Made by a program: the position numbers and the translations under genes. From Roseomonas gilardii subsp. gilardii (GTDB lineage: Bacteria; Pseudomonadota; Alphaproteobacteria; Acetobacterales; Acetobacteraceae): 64,000 nucleotides of DNA. Of this stretch, positions 10,320-19,031 are shown piece by piece (the stretch's first letter is position 1; the number at the start of each line of letters is the position of its first letter). Below the pieces are notes generated by a model. That model did no database searches and was not told the DNA's origin. It worked only from the letters and a program-made list of their open reading frames with translations. The stretch lies in contig NZ_CP095554.1 in NCBI RefSeq assembly GCF_023078375.1, positions 62,001 through 126,000 on the forward strand. Reading direction: 5' to 3'.

Positions 10320-10598
10320 ATGGCCCAGAAGCACGGCCAGCACGCCGAATCCGCCCATGAGGCGGCCCAGGCCGGGGCGGAGAATCCCAAGGCCGATCCC
10401 AACCCTGGCTCCAACACGGTGAAGGACCCGGACGACTGGACCACCGGCGGCGAGGCGATGACCGGTGCCCAGGCCAGCTATCTCAGGACGCTGAGCGAGG
10501 AAGCCGGCGAGGAATTCGATCCGTCGCTCAGCAAGGCGGATGCCTCGAAGCGGATCGACGCGCTGCAGGCCAGGACCGGGCGCGGCCGCGACCACTGA
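10320..10598 (+). CDS. DUF3072 domain protein
   Basis: The 92-aa product has a disordered, His/Ala/Pro-rich N-terminal half. The C-terminal half matches DUF3072: TGAQASYLRTLSEEAGEEFD followed by LSKADASKRIDALQ and a Gly/Arg tail. The domain is small and widespread in soil alphaproteobacteria. Its function is unknown, although its SLKAEAS-like helix suggests a nucleic-acid or protein-binding helical hairpin. An AAGGA sits about 10 nt upstream of the ATG. Confidence 0.8.
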   Translation: MAQKHGQHAESAHEAAQAGAENPKADPNPGSNTVKDPDDWTTGGEAMTGAQASYLRTLSEEAGEEFDPSLSKADASKRIDALQARTGRGRDH

Positions 10599-10676
10599 GG
10601 CTGGGCCGCCATGGGGCGGCCTGATGGAACGGCCTGATGGAACGGCCTGGGCTGGAAGCCCGCCACCCCTCCGCGC

Positions 10677-11228
10677 CTATCCCCCCCGCAGGCCCAGCTT
10701 CGCCGCCGCCTGGGCCACACAGAGTTCGAACACATCCAGCGCGTCGAAGGCCCGGTCCCGTCCGTCCGGCGGCAGCACCATGGGCAGCCCCCCGCCATCC
10801 AGCACCGCGCCGGGGATCATCAGGTTGTCGGGCGCGCCGAAGCCCTCGATGGTGATGCCCTCCAGCGGGTCCGGCAGTGCCGCCACCTGCGCGCGGCTGC
10901 GTGCCTCGAACAGGCTGGCACTGTTGGAATAGCCGAAGACCGGCTTGCCGCGCCCAAGGAACCAGCCGACCTCCACCAGCGTGCCCGAATCGGCGGAAGG
11001 ACCGCGGAAGGGCGTGAGGTTCGCGATCACGATGTCGCATTCCTCCATCATCGCCACATCCTTGCGATAGATGCCGAGCCAGGTCGTTTCCGCCGCCAGC
11101 CCCTCCGCATCCTCGTTCAGCGGCGGGCGCCCGGTGATGCCGTAGCGGGCGCAGATCGCGGTCTTGCGGCGCGCATGCTCGCGCGCCTTCGGCAGGAACA
11201 CGTCCGGCCCGGCCAGATAGGCCCTCAT
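10677..11228 (-). CDS. Nucleoside 2-deoxyribosyltransferase family protein
   Basis: The 183-aa product belongs to the nucleoside 2-deoxyribosyltransferase superfamily. It begins MRAYLAGPDVFLP and contains DIVIANLTPFRGPSADSGT, the family segment with the catalytic acidic residue in GTLVEVGWF. Members transfer or hydrolyse the deoxyribosyl group of nucleosides or nucleotides. The exact substrate cannot be read from sequence. The start has GGGAG upstream. It fits with the nucleoside-salvage genes found later in the window but is not linked to them. Confidence 0.85.
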   Translation of the reverse strand: MRAYLAGPDVFLPKAREHARRKTAICARYGITGRPPLNEDAEGLAAETTWLGIYRKDVAMMEECDIVIANLTPFRGPSADSGTLVEVGWFLGRGKPVFGYSNSASLFEARSRAQVAALPDPLEGITIEGFGAPDNLMIPGAVLDGGGLPMVLPPDGRDRAFDALDVFELCVAQAAAKLGLRGG

Positions 11229-11373
11229 CCCCGTTGTCTCCCTCGGCTGCCCCGGCCCTCTGTCGCGCAGGCGCCGCCCGGCGTCCAGGGGCGGTCCGCC
11301 AGGCCCTTCACCTTTGCGAAGTGCATTGAAGTGGCCCGCGCGGGCATTCTAGAATCGAAACGTCACAGGGCGG

Positions 11374-11991
11374 ATGGCCATGTCTCGCTGGACGGAAGTC
11401 CTGGCCGGTGCCGGGCTCGGTTGCCTGATGGGTCTGATGCTGGGCCTCGCCGCCACGCCGGTCGTGGCCAGCGCCCTTGCCGCCCTCACCGCCCTTCTGG
11501 CGGCCTTTTTCGGACTGGTGAAGGCTGAGGACAGCCCCGACCGCGCCCTTCGCATCGGCAGTTTCGGTGCCGCCTGCAGCCTCGCCCTCCTGCTGGGCCT
11601 CGGCCTCCGGACCCATGACCTGCTCTCCCCCAGTATCCGCGCCGAGGTCCGCCAGTGGACCGATGCCGGATTCGAGGAAAAGGAGGCCCGTGCCATGGTG
11701 GCTTTCCAGCGCCTGGGCATCGCGCCACCCGATTCCGCGAAGCCCGCCGACAGGCCGGCCAAGGCCGACGCGCCCGCCCGCCCGCAGCCCGGCACCTATG
11801 CCACCGCCCTCTTCGCCAGCACGACCGATATGTGTGGCCGGATCGTCCCCTTGCCGGACGAGGCCGTGCTGGACCTGTTCCGGCACGAACCCGAGCGGAT
11901 CTGGCAGAGCTTGGCCGCGGCCGCCGACAGGGCCCCCACCGGGGCGCGCCCGGCCATCCTGGACGCCATCCGGAGCACCTTGTGCGGATAG
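11374..11991 (+). CDS. Membrane protein of a protease operon
   Basis: The 205-aa product has three hydrophobic segments in the first 80 residues (about 9-30, 32-50 and 65-82), then a soluble tail of about 120 residues. The tail has a Pro/Ala-rich linker and a conserved-looking end with TTDMCGRIVPLP and a terminal Cys. No family is recognised. The stop overlaps the GTG start of the trypsin-like protease by 10 nt, so the two are translationally coupled and probably work together in the envelope. Confidence 0.75.
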   Translation: MAMSRWTEVLAGAGLGCLMGLMLGLAATPVVASALAALTALLAAFFGLVKAEDSPDRALRIGSFGAACSLALLLGLGLRTHDLLSPSIRAEVRQWTDAGFEEKEARAMVAFQRLGIAPPDSAKPADRPAKADAPARPQPGTYATALFASTTDMCGRIVPLPDEAVLDLFRHEPERIWQSLAAAADRAPTGARPAILDAIRSTLCG

Positions 11992-13673
11992 CCCGCCCCC
12001 GGCCCGCCGTGCCGCTGGCGCCCGTGCTTCCGGCCGCGCTCTGCCTGCTCGCGGCCATCCCGGCCCAGGCGCAGCAGGGCCCTGCCGGCGACGTGCTGGC
12101 ACGCCTGGCGCCCGCCGTCGTGCGGGTGATCGCCCGGGACTGCAGCGGCGCGGAGGACCGGAGCGGCAGCGGCTTCGTCTGGCAGACGCCGCAACAGGTC
12201 GTCACGGATTTCCACGTGGTCAGCGGCTGCAGCAGGCTGATCGTCAGCTACCAGGGACTGCGCGAGGTCGAGGCCCGGGCGGAGCGCGTCTATCTTCCCG
12301 CCGACCTCGTCGAGCTGCGCGTGCAGCCGCCACCGGGCTTCGCCCTGCCGGCGACGGTGCTCTCCTCCATCGGGCAGGTCCCCAGGCCCGGCGAGACCGT
12401 CAGGGTCTATGGCTATGCGCTCGGCGTTCCCACGCGCGACGACAAGCCCCTCACCGTGACCCAGGCCAATCTCGACGCGCCGTTGCTGAACGACAGTGTG
12501 GATGCCAAGGCCCGCGAGGAGCTGCGCCGCCTCGGCGCGCCGAGCCTGCAGACCGAGGTGCTGCGCCTCGACGGCAATCTCCTGCCCGGCCATTCCGGCG
12601 CCCCGATCCTGGACCGTGACGGGCAACTCGTCGGCATCGGCTCGGGCGGGTTGCAGAACGGCACGGTCGGCACCGGCTGGGCGGTACGCGCCCGCTATCT
12701 GACCGAATTGCTGCGCGCCCCGCCCGGGGTCCTGCCAGCCCCCTCCGGCTCCTCCGGACCACTTTTCGCCCAGCCCGCATTGCCGCCGGATGGCCAGGTC
12801 AGCCAGATCCGCTGTGGCGAGCTTTCCCTGGTGCGAACGCGGCGGCTGTCGCTGGAGGCGCTGGTGGCCAGCTCCGATGACCCGGTCGGCCTCTACCAGA
12901 TCGCGGCCACGACACAGCGTCCGCTCGACAGCTTCCGTGACCTGCAGTTCGACATCTGGACGGAACGGAACAGCGGCGCCGGCATCGCCGTGCCGACCGG
13001 GGCACGGCTGGATAGCCGCGCCGATGGTTGCGCCGCCATCTGGCACGGCGGGGCGGTCGAGATGCGGATCGCCGGGGCGAGGCTGCCCGATGCCCCGCCC
13101 TCGGAGATGGGCTGGCAGGCGCAGGTGCAACGCACCTCCAGTGCCTTCGAGATGGCATGGGCGCGGGAGTTCCTGCCGGCCCTCCAGCAGAACCCGGCCT
13201 TCTCCTACATCATGCCGCAGGAAAGGCGGGGCGGCATGGTGGTGAACCGCAAGTTCTTCGCGGGCATGCGGCCGGACCATCCCTATCCCTATGGCATCTT
13301 CGAAACGCTGATGGCACGCCGGACCGCCTTCATCGGCGTGGCCGCCATCGACCGCCGCTACATTGCGGCGCCGCCTTTGCCGGAAGAGATCTTCCGCACC
13401 TGGATCGCCGCCGGTTTCGCGACCCATCTCTCCACCTTCCCCCCTGAGGCGGGGCCAGCGAAAGCCCCGATGGCGGCCGCGGCGGCAGCCCGCCTTGCTG
13501 CGGACCCCATGCCGGTGCCATTGAACCCGGATGGCCCCGACACGCCGCTTCCCCCTGCCCGCGCCACTTGGCCTCGCCCTGCTGCTGGCCGCCTGCGCCA
13601 CGCCGCAGCCCCCGATCGTGGCGGGCCAGCCCCTGCCACCGCGGGAGCCGGTCTCGGTCGATGTCACCGATGA
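11982..13673 (+). CDS. Trypsin-like serine protease, exported
   Basis: The 563-aa product starts at a GTG with GGAG 8 nt upstream and carries a signal peptide ending near AQAQ. The N-terminal half is a chymotrypsin-fold protease: His78 in VTDFHVVSG, a probable Asp near 108 in PADLVEL, and the nucleophile in GHSGAPILD around residue 205. The C-terminal half (about 270-540) is a separate region of unknown fold with FDIWTERNSGAGI and a conserved MPQERRGGMVVNRKFF. It is probably periplasmic. The last 48 codons overlap the next gene in another frame and are Pro/Arg-rich, so the natural C-terminus may differ. Confidence 0.8.
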   Translation: MRIARPRPAVPLAPVLPAALCLLAAIPAQAQQGPAGDVLARLAPAVVRVIARDCSGAEDRSGSGFVWQTPQQVVTDFHVVSGCSRLIVSYQGLREVEARAERVYLPADLVELRVQPPPGFALPATVLSSIGQVPRPGETVRVYGYALGVPTRDDKPLTVTQANLDAPLLNDSVDAKAREELRRLGAPSLQTEVLRLDGNLLPGHSGAPILDRDGQLVGIGSGGLQNGTVGTGWAVRARYLTELLRAPPGVLPAPSGSSGPLFAQPALPPDGQVSQIRCGELSLVRTRRLSLEALVASSDDPVGLYQIAATTQRPLDSFRDLQFDIWTERNSGAGIAVPTGARLDSRADGCAAIWHGGAVEMRIAGARLPDAPPSEMGWQAQVQRTSSAFEMAWAREFLPALQQNPAFSYIMPQERRGGMVVNRKFFAGMRPDHPYPYGIFETLMARRTAFIGVAAIDRRYIAAPPLPEEIFRTWIAAGFATHLSTFPPEAGPAKAPMAAAAAARLAADPMPVPLNPDGPDTPLPPARATWPRPAAGRLRHAAAPDRGGPAPATAGAGLGRCHR

Positions 13674-14118
13674 CCCGGCGCAGCCTTTCCTGGTCTACAG
13701 CGTCACCCCCAGAATCGAGGAATATCCGGACGGCCCGCCCCTGCCCCGCGTCCTGACCGCGCTGGGCGCCGGGCGGGCGCGGCAGGATGCGCGGGAAAGG
13801 GTGTTCCGCGCCACGGTCGAGGTGACCTATGCCGGCCCGGGTCGGCAGCGCTTCGTGAGCATCAGCATCGCCAACCATGTCCCCGCCCCGATCCGGGAGA
13901 TCGACCACACGCTGCGCTGCGGCCAGGGCCCTTCGGGGCGGGACTGCCTCTACACGGAAACCGTGGCCAGCTTCTTTCCGGAGGTGGAGCTGCGCGCCGC
14001 GGCGGCGAAGAACCAGCCGTTGCGCTTCCGGCTCAACGGCGCCCGGCCGGTCGAGGCATCCCTGCCGCCGGACCGGGTGCGGGCCCTGCTCGCCAGGATG
14101 GACGCCGCCGGGGCCTGA
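13531..14118 (+). CDS. Lipoprotein, third gene of protease operon
   Basis: The 195-aa product has a lipoprotein signal with lipobox LAAC and Cys22. The mature part starts with a Pro-rich linker, followed by a beta-rich domain with VFRATVEVTYAGPGRQ and two Cys residues (LRCGQ, DCLYTE) that could form a disulfide. No family recognised. The start lies 143 nt inside the upstream protease frame. The signal peptide is convincing, so this frame is real where the two overlap. Confidence 0.75.
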   Translation: MAPTRRFPLPAPLGLALLLAACATPQPPIVAGQPLPPREPVSVDVTDDPAQPFLVYSVTPRIEEYPDGPPLPRVLTALGAGRARQDARERVFRATVEVTYAGPGRQRFVSISIANHVPAPIREIDHTLRCGQGPSGRDCLYTETVASFFPEVELRAAAAKNQPLRFRLNGARPVEASLPPDRVRALLARMDAAGA

Positions 14119-14145
14119 GCCTGCCTCCGTCCCCTGGGCCAGGAT

Positions 14146-14808
14146 TCAGAACTCGGCCTCCAGGTCCAGTTCCGTGACATGCTCGGGCTCGACCCTCGCG
14201 GCCTCCACCCATTCCGCCATGTCGGGCCAGGACATGATGGTGTCGGCATAGCGGGCCGCCGCACCGTTCAGGCGGACGTCATAGGTCAGGAAGCGCGTCA
14301 CCACCGGCGCGTACATGGCATCGGCGATGCCGGGCCTGCCGCCGAAGAGCCAGGGGCCGCCCCATTTGCCCAGGCACTCGTTCCAGATCACCAGAATCCG
14401 CTCGATATCGGCCTTCGGCCCCGACCAGAGCGTGAAGCCCGGCACATGCGCCCGCAGGTTCATCGGCAGCGAGGAGCGCAACGCCGAGAAGCCGGAATGC
14501 ATTTCCCCCGAGATGGAGCGGCTGCGCGCCCGCGCTGCCCGGTCCTCCGGCAGGAGGCCGGCCCTGGGGAAGGTCTCGTTCAGGTATTCGGCGATGGCCA
14601 GCGTGTCCCAGACCGTGACCTCGCCATGGATCAGGCAGGGCAGCAGGATGGAGGAGGAGCGCATCAGCAGCTCCGCCCGGGCCGCCGGATCGTCCGCCGC
14701 CGCAACGGAAACCTCGACCTCCAGCCCCGCCAGGCGGCAGAGTAGCCAGCCGCGCAGCGACCAGGAGGAATAGTTGCGACTGCTGATCAGCAATCTGGCA
14801 TCCGCCAT
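14146..14808 (-). CDS. Glutathione S-transferase family protein
   Basis: The 220-aa product has an N-terminal thioredoxin fold starting LLISSRNYSSWSLRGW, where a Ser-rich active-site loop sits in place of Tyr or Cys. An all-helical C-terminal domain follows with WDTLAIAEYLNE and ADAMYAPVVTRFLTY. This is the bacterial MaiA/YfcF-like layout. A paralogue with the same SSWSLRGW and ADAMYAPVV motifs is at 32040-32696. It is divergent from phaZ. Confidence 0.88.
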   Translation of the reverse strand: MADARLLISSRNYSSWSLRGWLLCRLAGLEVEVSVAAADDPAARAELLMRSSSILLPCLIHGEVTVWDTLAIAEYLNETFPRAGLLPEDRAARARSRSISGEMHSGFSALRSSLPMNLRAHVPGFTLWSGPKADIERILVIWNECLGKWGGPWLFGGRPGIADAMYAPVVTRFLTYDVRLNGAAARYADTIMSWPDMAEWVEAARVEPEHVTELDLEAEF

Positions 14809-14987
14809 GGCACCCGGCCTCCAGCCCTGAATCCGACGCGACGCAGCTTAGGCGCTCCGGAACCGCCAGGGAATCGTGGGCTTGCCCCCGTGGCCCATGC
14901 CAGGGGGAAGCCCGCCGGGTGCATCGCGTTCAACCCGGCATCGCATCCCACCGGATCGTGTTTCGCTTGGGTCTCCCGGGCCTCCCG

Positions 14988-15008
14988 TTGTATGTTGCAA
15001 CGCAACAA
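14988..15008 (-). promoter_or_regulatory. TTGTTGCGTTGCA motif upstream of phaZ
   Basis: On the minus strand the site reads TTGTTGCGTTGCAACATACA and contains the 8-bp palindrome GTTGCAAC (14994-15001). TGC/GCA-rich sites of this kind are bound by PhaR in polyhydroxyalkanoate genes of alphaproteobacteria. It lies about 70 nt before the phaZ start, so it is a plausible PhaR operator. The assignment rests on resemblance only. Confidence 0.35.
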
Positions 15009-15074
15009 ATCCTTCTGGCCGGCGCGGCTTGCCCCGATCCGGCCCATGGCCATGCGCGGAGACCGATCGGCCCC

Positions 15075-16304
15075 ATGAACTACGCGCTCTACCAGTCCGG
15101 GATCGATGCCCTCGCTCCCTGGCAGGGCTTCGCCCAGGGGCTGGCGCCGCTGCTCCGCCCGCTGCATCCTCTGCAACCGGGCGCGCCCCTGCTCCGCCGG
15201 GCCTCGGCGGCGCTGGAACTCCTGTCCGAGTTCCGCGTCACCCACAAGCGGCCGGCCTTCAACCTCGCCCCCGTCCGCATGGGCAACGCCCTGGCCGCGG
15301 TCGGGGAGGAAGAGGTCTTCGCCACCCCCTTCGGCCGCCTGCTGCATTTCCGCAAGGACAGCCACCTGCCGCAGCCGCGCGTGCTGGTGGTGGCGCCGAT
15401 GTCGGGGCATTTCGCCACCCTGCTGCGCGGCACGGTGCAGGTCCTGCTCCAGGACCATGACGTCTACATCACCGACTGGGCCAATGCCCGCGACGTGCCG
15501 GTCGGGGCCGGGCGCTTCGACCTCGACGACTGCATCGGGCACATCATCCGCTTCCTGGAGGAGATGGGGGGCGAGGAGCGCGCGCCCACCCATGTCCTCG
15601 CCGTCTGCCAGCCCGCCGTCCCGGTGCTGGCCGCCGTCTCGGTCATGGCGCAGACCCGCAACCGGCACCAGCCGCGCTCCATGACACTGATGGCCGGGCC
15701 GATCGACACGCGGCTGAACCCGACCGAGGTGAACCGCCTCGCGCAGTCGAAGCCCATCGAGTGGTTCGAGCGGGAGCTGATCGACACCGTGCCCTGGCGC
15801 TTCGCCGGGCATGGGCGGCGCGTCTATCCCGGCGTGACCCAGCTCACCGCCTTCCTGTCGATGAACCTGCAGCGGCATGCCCGTGCCTTTGCCACGCAGT
15901 ACGAGAACATCGCCGCCGGTGCCCTGGCCGCGACGGAGGCGCATCGCCGGTTCTATCAGGAGTATTTCGCGGTGATGGACCTCACGGCCGAATTCTATCT
16001 CCAGACCATCCGCTCGGCCTTCCAGGAGAATGAGCTGCCGCGCGGCATCATGCAGTGGCGCGGCGAGCCGGTGCGGCCGGAGGCGATCCGCCGCACCGCC
16101 CTGCTGACCGTGGAAGGCGAGAACGACGACATCTGCGGCATCGGGCAGACCATGGCGGCGCTGGACCTGTGCAGCGGCATCCCCGTCGCGATGAAGCGCC
16201 ATCACCTGCAGACCGGCGTCGGCCATTACGGCGTCTTCAACGGCCGTCGCTGGGCGAACGAGATCTACCCGGTCGTGCGCGAGATGATCCAGACGATGAG
16301 CTGA
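15075..16304 (+). CDS. phaZ: Intracellular PHB depolymerase
   Basis: The 409-aa product is an intracellular polyhydroxybutyrate depolymerase of the alpha/beta-hydrolase type that mobilises stored polyester. The unusual catalytic Cys lies in VCQPAVP (Cys178). The Asp lies in VEGENDDICG and the His in GVGHYGVFNG, the triad known for this class. The N-terminus MNYALYQSG and total length match the family. The start was chosen on that basis over an upstream in-frame extension. No signal peptide is seen, consistent with acting on cytoplasmic granules. Confidence 0.95.
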   Translation: MNYALYQSGIDALAPWQGFAQGLAPLLRPLHPLQPGAPLLRRASAALELLSEFRVTHKRPAFNLAPVRMGNALAAVGEEEVFATPFGRLLHFRKDSHLPQPRVLVVAPMSGHFATLLRGTVQVLLQDHDVYITDWANARDVPVGAGRFDLDDCIGHIIRFLEEMGGEERAPTHVLAVCQPAVPVLAAVSVMAQTRNRHQPRSMTLMAGPIDTRLNPTEVNRLAQSKPIEWFERELIDTVPWRFAGHGRRVYPGVTQLTAFLSMNLQRHARAFATQYENIAAGALAATEAHRRFYQEYFAVMDLTAEFYLQTIRSAFQENELPRGIMQWRGEPVRPEAIRRTALLTVEGENDDICGIGQTMAALDLCSGIPVAMKRHHLQTGVGHYGVFNGRRWANEIYPVVREMIQTMS

Positions 16305-16372
16305 TGCCGGGCGCCCCCGCGCTCCGGTGATGGCGGAGCGATGGTGGTGCGGGTCGGAACGAGGCGCGGCGC

Positions 16373-17851
16373 TTACAGGAGCAGCCGCCCCTCCGCCTCC
16401 GTGTCCAGCGGCCGGATCGGGCGGGCCACCCTCGACCAGGGATAGCGGCGGTAATCCGTGGCCAGGAGTCCGTCGCCGGTCGCGTAGAGAACAGCCGCGG
16501 AGATCGGCGCGAAGGACGCATGGAAATGCTGGTTGGACTTCACCACCAGCAGCCTCTCGCCGGCCGGGTCGATCCCCATGTTCGAGAAAAGGTCATGGCC
16601 CATGGCCTGGCGCCGCCGGGACACCAGCACGGCGCCGACCCCCTCCGTAGTGCGGATCCCGACGGCATCCCCGAGATCGACCGGCCCGCCGGCGAAACTC
16701 TGATACGCCTCAGGCACACAGGACAGGATCTCCACCTCCGCATCCAGCGGCTGCCCCGAGGCCCAGCAGGCCTTGCCCCCGATGCGCAGGCGCATCCGCG
16801 CACCGGGCCCGGCGTCGAAGGCCATGCGGACCGCGACCGGATCCCAGATCGGCCCGACCGAGGCACCGGCGATGCCACCCTCGGTCAGCAGGCGCAGGAA
16901 TGTGGTGTTATCCGACGGAGCGCCGCCGCCGGCATTGTCTGAGGTATCGGCGATGGTCACGGGCGCTTCCGCCGCCGCGGCAAGCCGCAGCCCCTCGGCG
17001 AGTGCCTCCGCCGGCTCCAGGAAATGCTTCGCGGGGCGGGCATGGATCGCGGCCATGGCCTCGCCGAATTCGCGGGCCAGACGGTCACCCACGGGCTTGG
17101 CATCGTCCGTGACGACCAGCACCCGCGCACCGCTCTCCGGCACGTCGCCCGACGGGAAGCCGTGGCCCAGCGAGATGGAGAGCACGCCCGCCCGTCCCTC
17201 CAGCGCCATCGCGCGATCGACCAGCCCCCGCATCGGCTGTTCGGTTGTGGGGAAGGAGGCGATCAGCCGACAGTCCCAGAGCGACATCACCGGGCGGATC
17301 CGCCCGCGCAGGGCCGCCAGGACCAGGTCGAGCAGCTCCTCGCCGCGTTCGACGAAATCGGTGTGCGGGTACTCCTTGTACAGGACGATGATGTCCGCGA
17401 GCTCGCAGCGCCGGACAGTGAGGTGGCAATGCGGGTCGAGCTCGACGCCGATCACCGCCTCCGGGCCGACCATGCGGCGGACATGCTCCAGCAGATCGGC
17501 TTCGCAGTCGTCATAGCCCTGCGCCACCATCGCGCCGTGCAGGCCGAGCATCACCGCATCGACAGGCAGCGCTGCCTGGAGCTGCGCCAGTATCTCGTCA
17601 CGCATCCGCTCATAGGCGCTGCGGCTGGCCATCCCGCCCGGCATGGCCCAGAAGCAGGAGCCAGGGATGAATTCATACCCATCGGTCGCCGCGCGGCGGC
17701 GGGTCACCCAGAAGGCAGCCGTCTGCATGGTCGGCTCGGCCGGATGCTCGCCGGGCCGCCAGGCCTGCTGGTCCAGGAAGCTTTGATAGCTCGTCGGCAT
17801 CGGCGAGAAGGTGTTGGTCTCCAGAGCCAGACAGGCGGAGAAAATGCGCAT
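16373..17851 (-). CDS. M81 family metallopeptidase (MlrC-like)
   Basis: The 492-aa product is a member of the M81/MlrC family of zinc peptidases, named for the microcystin-degradation protein. It starts MRIFSACLALETNTFSP. The metal-binding residues are visible in VELDPHCHLT and EYPHTDFVERGEE, and the second half contains IADTSDNAGGG and GHDLFSNMG. The GAGG site 8 nt upstream supports this start. The physiological substrate is probably a small linear peptide or an acidic dipeptide-like compound. It is divergent from the nucleotidyltransferase-like gene. Confidence 0.9.
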   Translation of the reverse strand: MRIFSACLALETNTFSPMPTSYQSFLDQQAWRPGEHPAEPTMQTAAFWVTRRRAATDGYEFIPGSCFWAMPGGMASRSAYERMRDEILAQLQAALPVDAVMLGLHGAMVAQGYDDCEADLLEHVRRMVGPEAVIGVELDPHCHLTVRRCELADIIVLYKEYPHTDFVERGEELLDLVLAALRGRIRPVMSLWDCRLIASFPTTEQPMRGLVDRAMALEGRAGVLSISLGHGFPSGDVPESGARVLVVTDDAKPVGDRLAREFGEAMAAIHARPAKHFLEPAEALAEGLRLAAAAEAPVTIADTSDNAGGGAPSDNTTFLRLLTEGGIAGASVGPIWDPVAVRMAFDAGPGARMRLRIGGKACWASGQPLDAEVEILSCVPEAYQSFAGGPVDLGDAVGIRTTEGVGAVLVSRRRQAMGHDLFSNMGIDPAGERLLVVKSNQHFHASFAPISAAVLYATGDGLLATDYRRYPWSRVARPIRPLDTEAEGRLLL

Positions 17852-17924
17852 GGCGAATCCTCGTGTGGAGATACACGGCGCGCCATGATCCCAGGGCGGC
17901 GGCCGGATATACCATGGTGCGGGG

Positions 17925-18608
17925 ATGTCATTCCCCCTGTCGCGGCGCTTTTCCGCCAGATCGGCCATCAGTCCCAACCCAGGGAGAGATTCGCCTCATG
18001 CCGGACCGGTATCGCCCGGGATCTTCCGCAGATCCGTCCGCCGGCTCCTTCCTGGCGCGATCTCGGCCAACCCGGTCAATGCCGCCCTGCTGGAGCGACT
18101 GCCGGCGCTGGGCCTGCCGCAGGGCTTCCTGACGGCGGGCTGCCTGTTCCAGGCGGTGTGGAACCACCGCTCCGGCCGCTCCGCCGGGAAGGGCGTCAAG
18201 GATTACGACGTCTTCTACTTCGACGACCGGGACCTGTCCTGGGAGGCGGAGGATGCCGTGATCCGGCGCGTCGCCGAGGCCACGCGCGACCTGACGGAGA
18301 GGATGGGCGCCGTGATCGAGGTGAAGAACCAGGCCCGCGTGCATCTCTGGTACGAGCGCCGCTTCGGCTCGCCCTATCCCCGGCTGGCCTCCGCGCGGGA
18401 CGGCATCGGCCGCTACCTCGTCGCCTGCACCTGCCTCGGCATCGAACTGGCCAGCGGCGCGATCCACGCCCCCGATGGCTTCGGCGACCTGGAGGCCGGA
18501 ATCCTGCGCATGAACCCGTTGAGCGGGAACCGGCCCGACCTGTTCCGGCGCAAGGCGGAATCCTACCGCGCCCGCTGGCCCTGGCTGCGCATCGTGGCGG
18601 CGGGCTGA
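17925..18608 (+). CDS. Nucleotidyltransferase-like (DUF925) protein, 5' end uncertain
   Basis: The body of the protein matches the DUF925 nucleotidyltransferase-like family: ANPVNAALLERLPALGLP, GCLFQAVWN, GVKDYDVFYFDD, EVKNQARVHLWYERRFG and a final RWPWLRI. In homologues only a short arm precedes ANPVN. The only in-frame ATG here (17925) gives about 48 extra residues with no look of a protein. An ATG at 17998 has a strong AGGGAGAG site but is in another frame, which closes at 18132. A one-base indel between 18000 and 18060 would join it to the body, so the gene may be frameshifted. Confidence 0.7.
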   Translation: MSFPLSRRFSARSAISPNPGRDSPHAGPVSPGIFRRSVRRLLPGAISANPVNAALLERLPALGLPQGFLTAGCLFQAVWNHRSGRSAGKGVKDYDVFYFDDRDLSWEAEDAVIRRVAEATRDLTERMGAVIEVKNQARVHLWYERRFGSPYPRLASARDGIGRYLVACTCLGIELASGAIHAPDGFGDLEAGILRMNPLSGNRPDLFRRKAESYRARWPWLRIVAAG

Positions 18609-18621
18609 GCGGGGCGCGGCC

Positions 18622-19029
18622 TCAGCCCATGAAGCTCCCCGGCCCGAAACTGTCCGGCAGCAGTTCGCCCAGCCGCCGCAGCAGCACCGTCTCCCCCGCC
18701 GCATCCACCATCCGCACGGTGGTCGCTGCCGTGCCGAATTCCCGCAGCTTCTGCCGGCAGCCGCCGCAGGGGGTGCAGGGCTCCTTCGCCGCGGCGGCCA
18801 CCACCACCTCCGCGATGCGCCGACTGCCACCGCCCATCACCATGGCGGCGATCGCCCCGGCCTCGGCACAGGTGCCCTCGGGAAAGGCGGCGTTCTCCAC
18901 ATTGCAGCCGGCGAAGACCGCGCCATCCTCCGTGCGCAGCGCGGCGCCGACCTGGAAGCGGGAATAGGGCGCATAGGCCCGCGCCCGCGCCGCCAGCGCG
19001 GCCGATACCAGTTCGTCGGGCCCGGACAT
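18622..19029 (-). CDS. cdd: Cytidine deaminase
   Basis: The 135-aa product is a homotetramer-type cytidine deaminase that converts (deoxy)cytidine to (deoxy)uridine. The catalytic segment CAEAGAI supplies Cys54 and Glu56, and PCGGCRQ supplies Cys88 and Cys91, so the zinc site is complete. NVENAAFPEG binds the ribose. The start lies 2 nt after the stop of the permease gene, with GGAG 8 nt upstream. It is therefore the last gene of the nucleoside uptake operon. Confidence 0.95.
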   Translation of the reverse strand: MSGPDELVSAALAARARAYAPYSRFQVGAALRTEDGAVFAGCNVENAAFPEGTCAEAGAIAAMVMGGGSRRIAEVVVAAAAKEPCTPCGGCRQKLREFGTAATTVRMVDAAGETVLLRRLGELLPDSFGPGSFMG

Positions 19030-19031
19030 GC

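Noticed and set aside
16319-16340. Hairpin CGCTCCG/CGGAGCG after phaZ
   Set aside because: Only 7 bp with no U-tract. This is too weak to call as a terminator in DNA of this composition.
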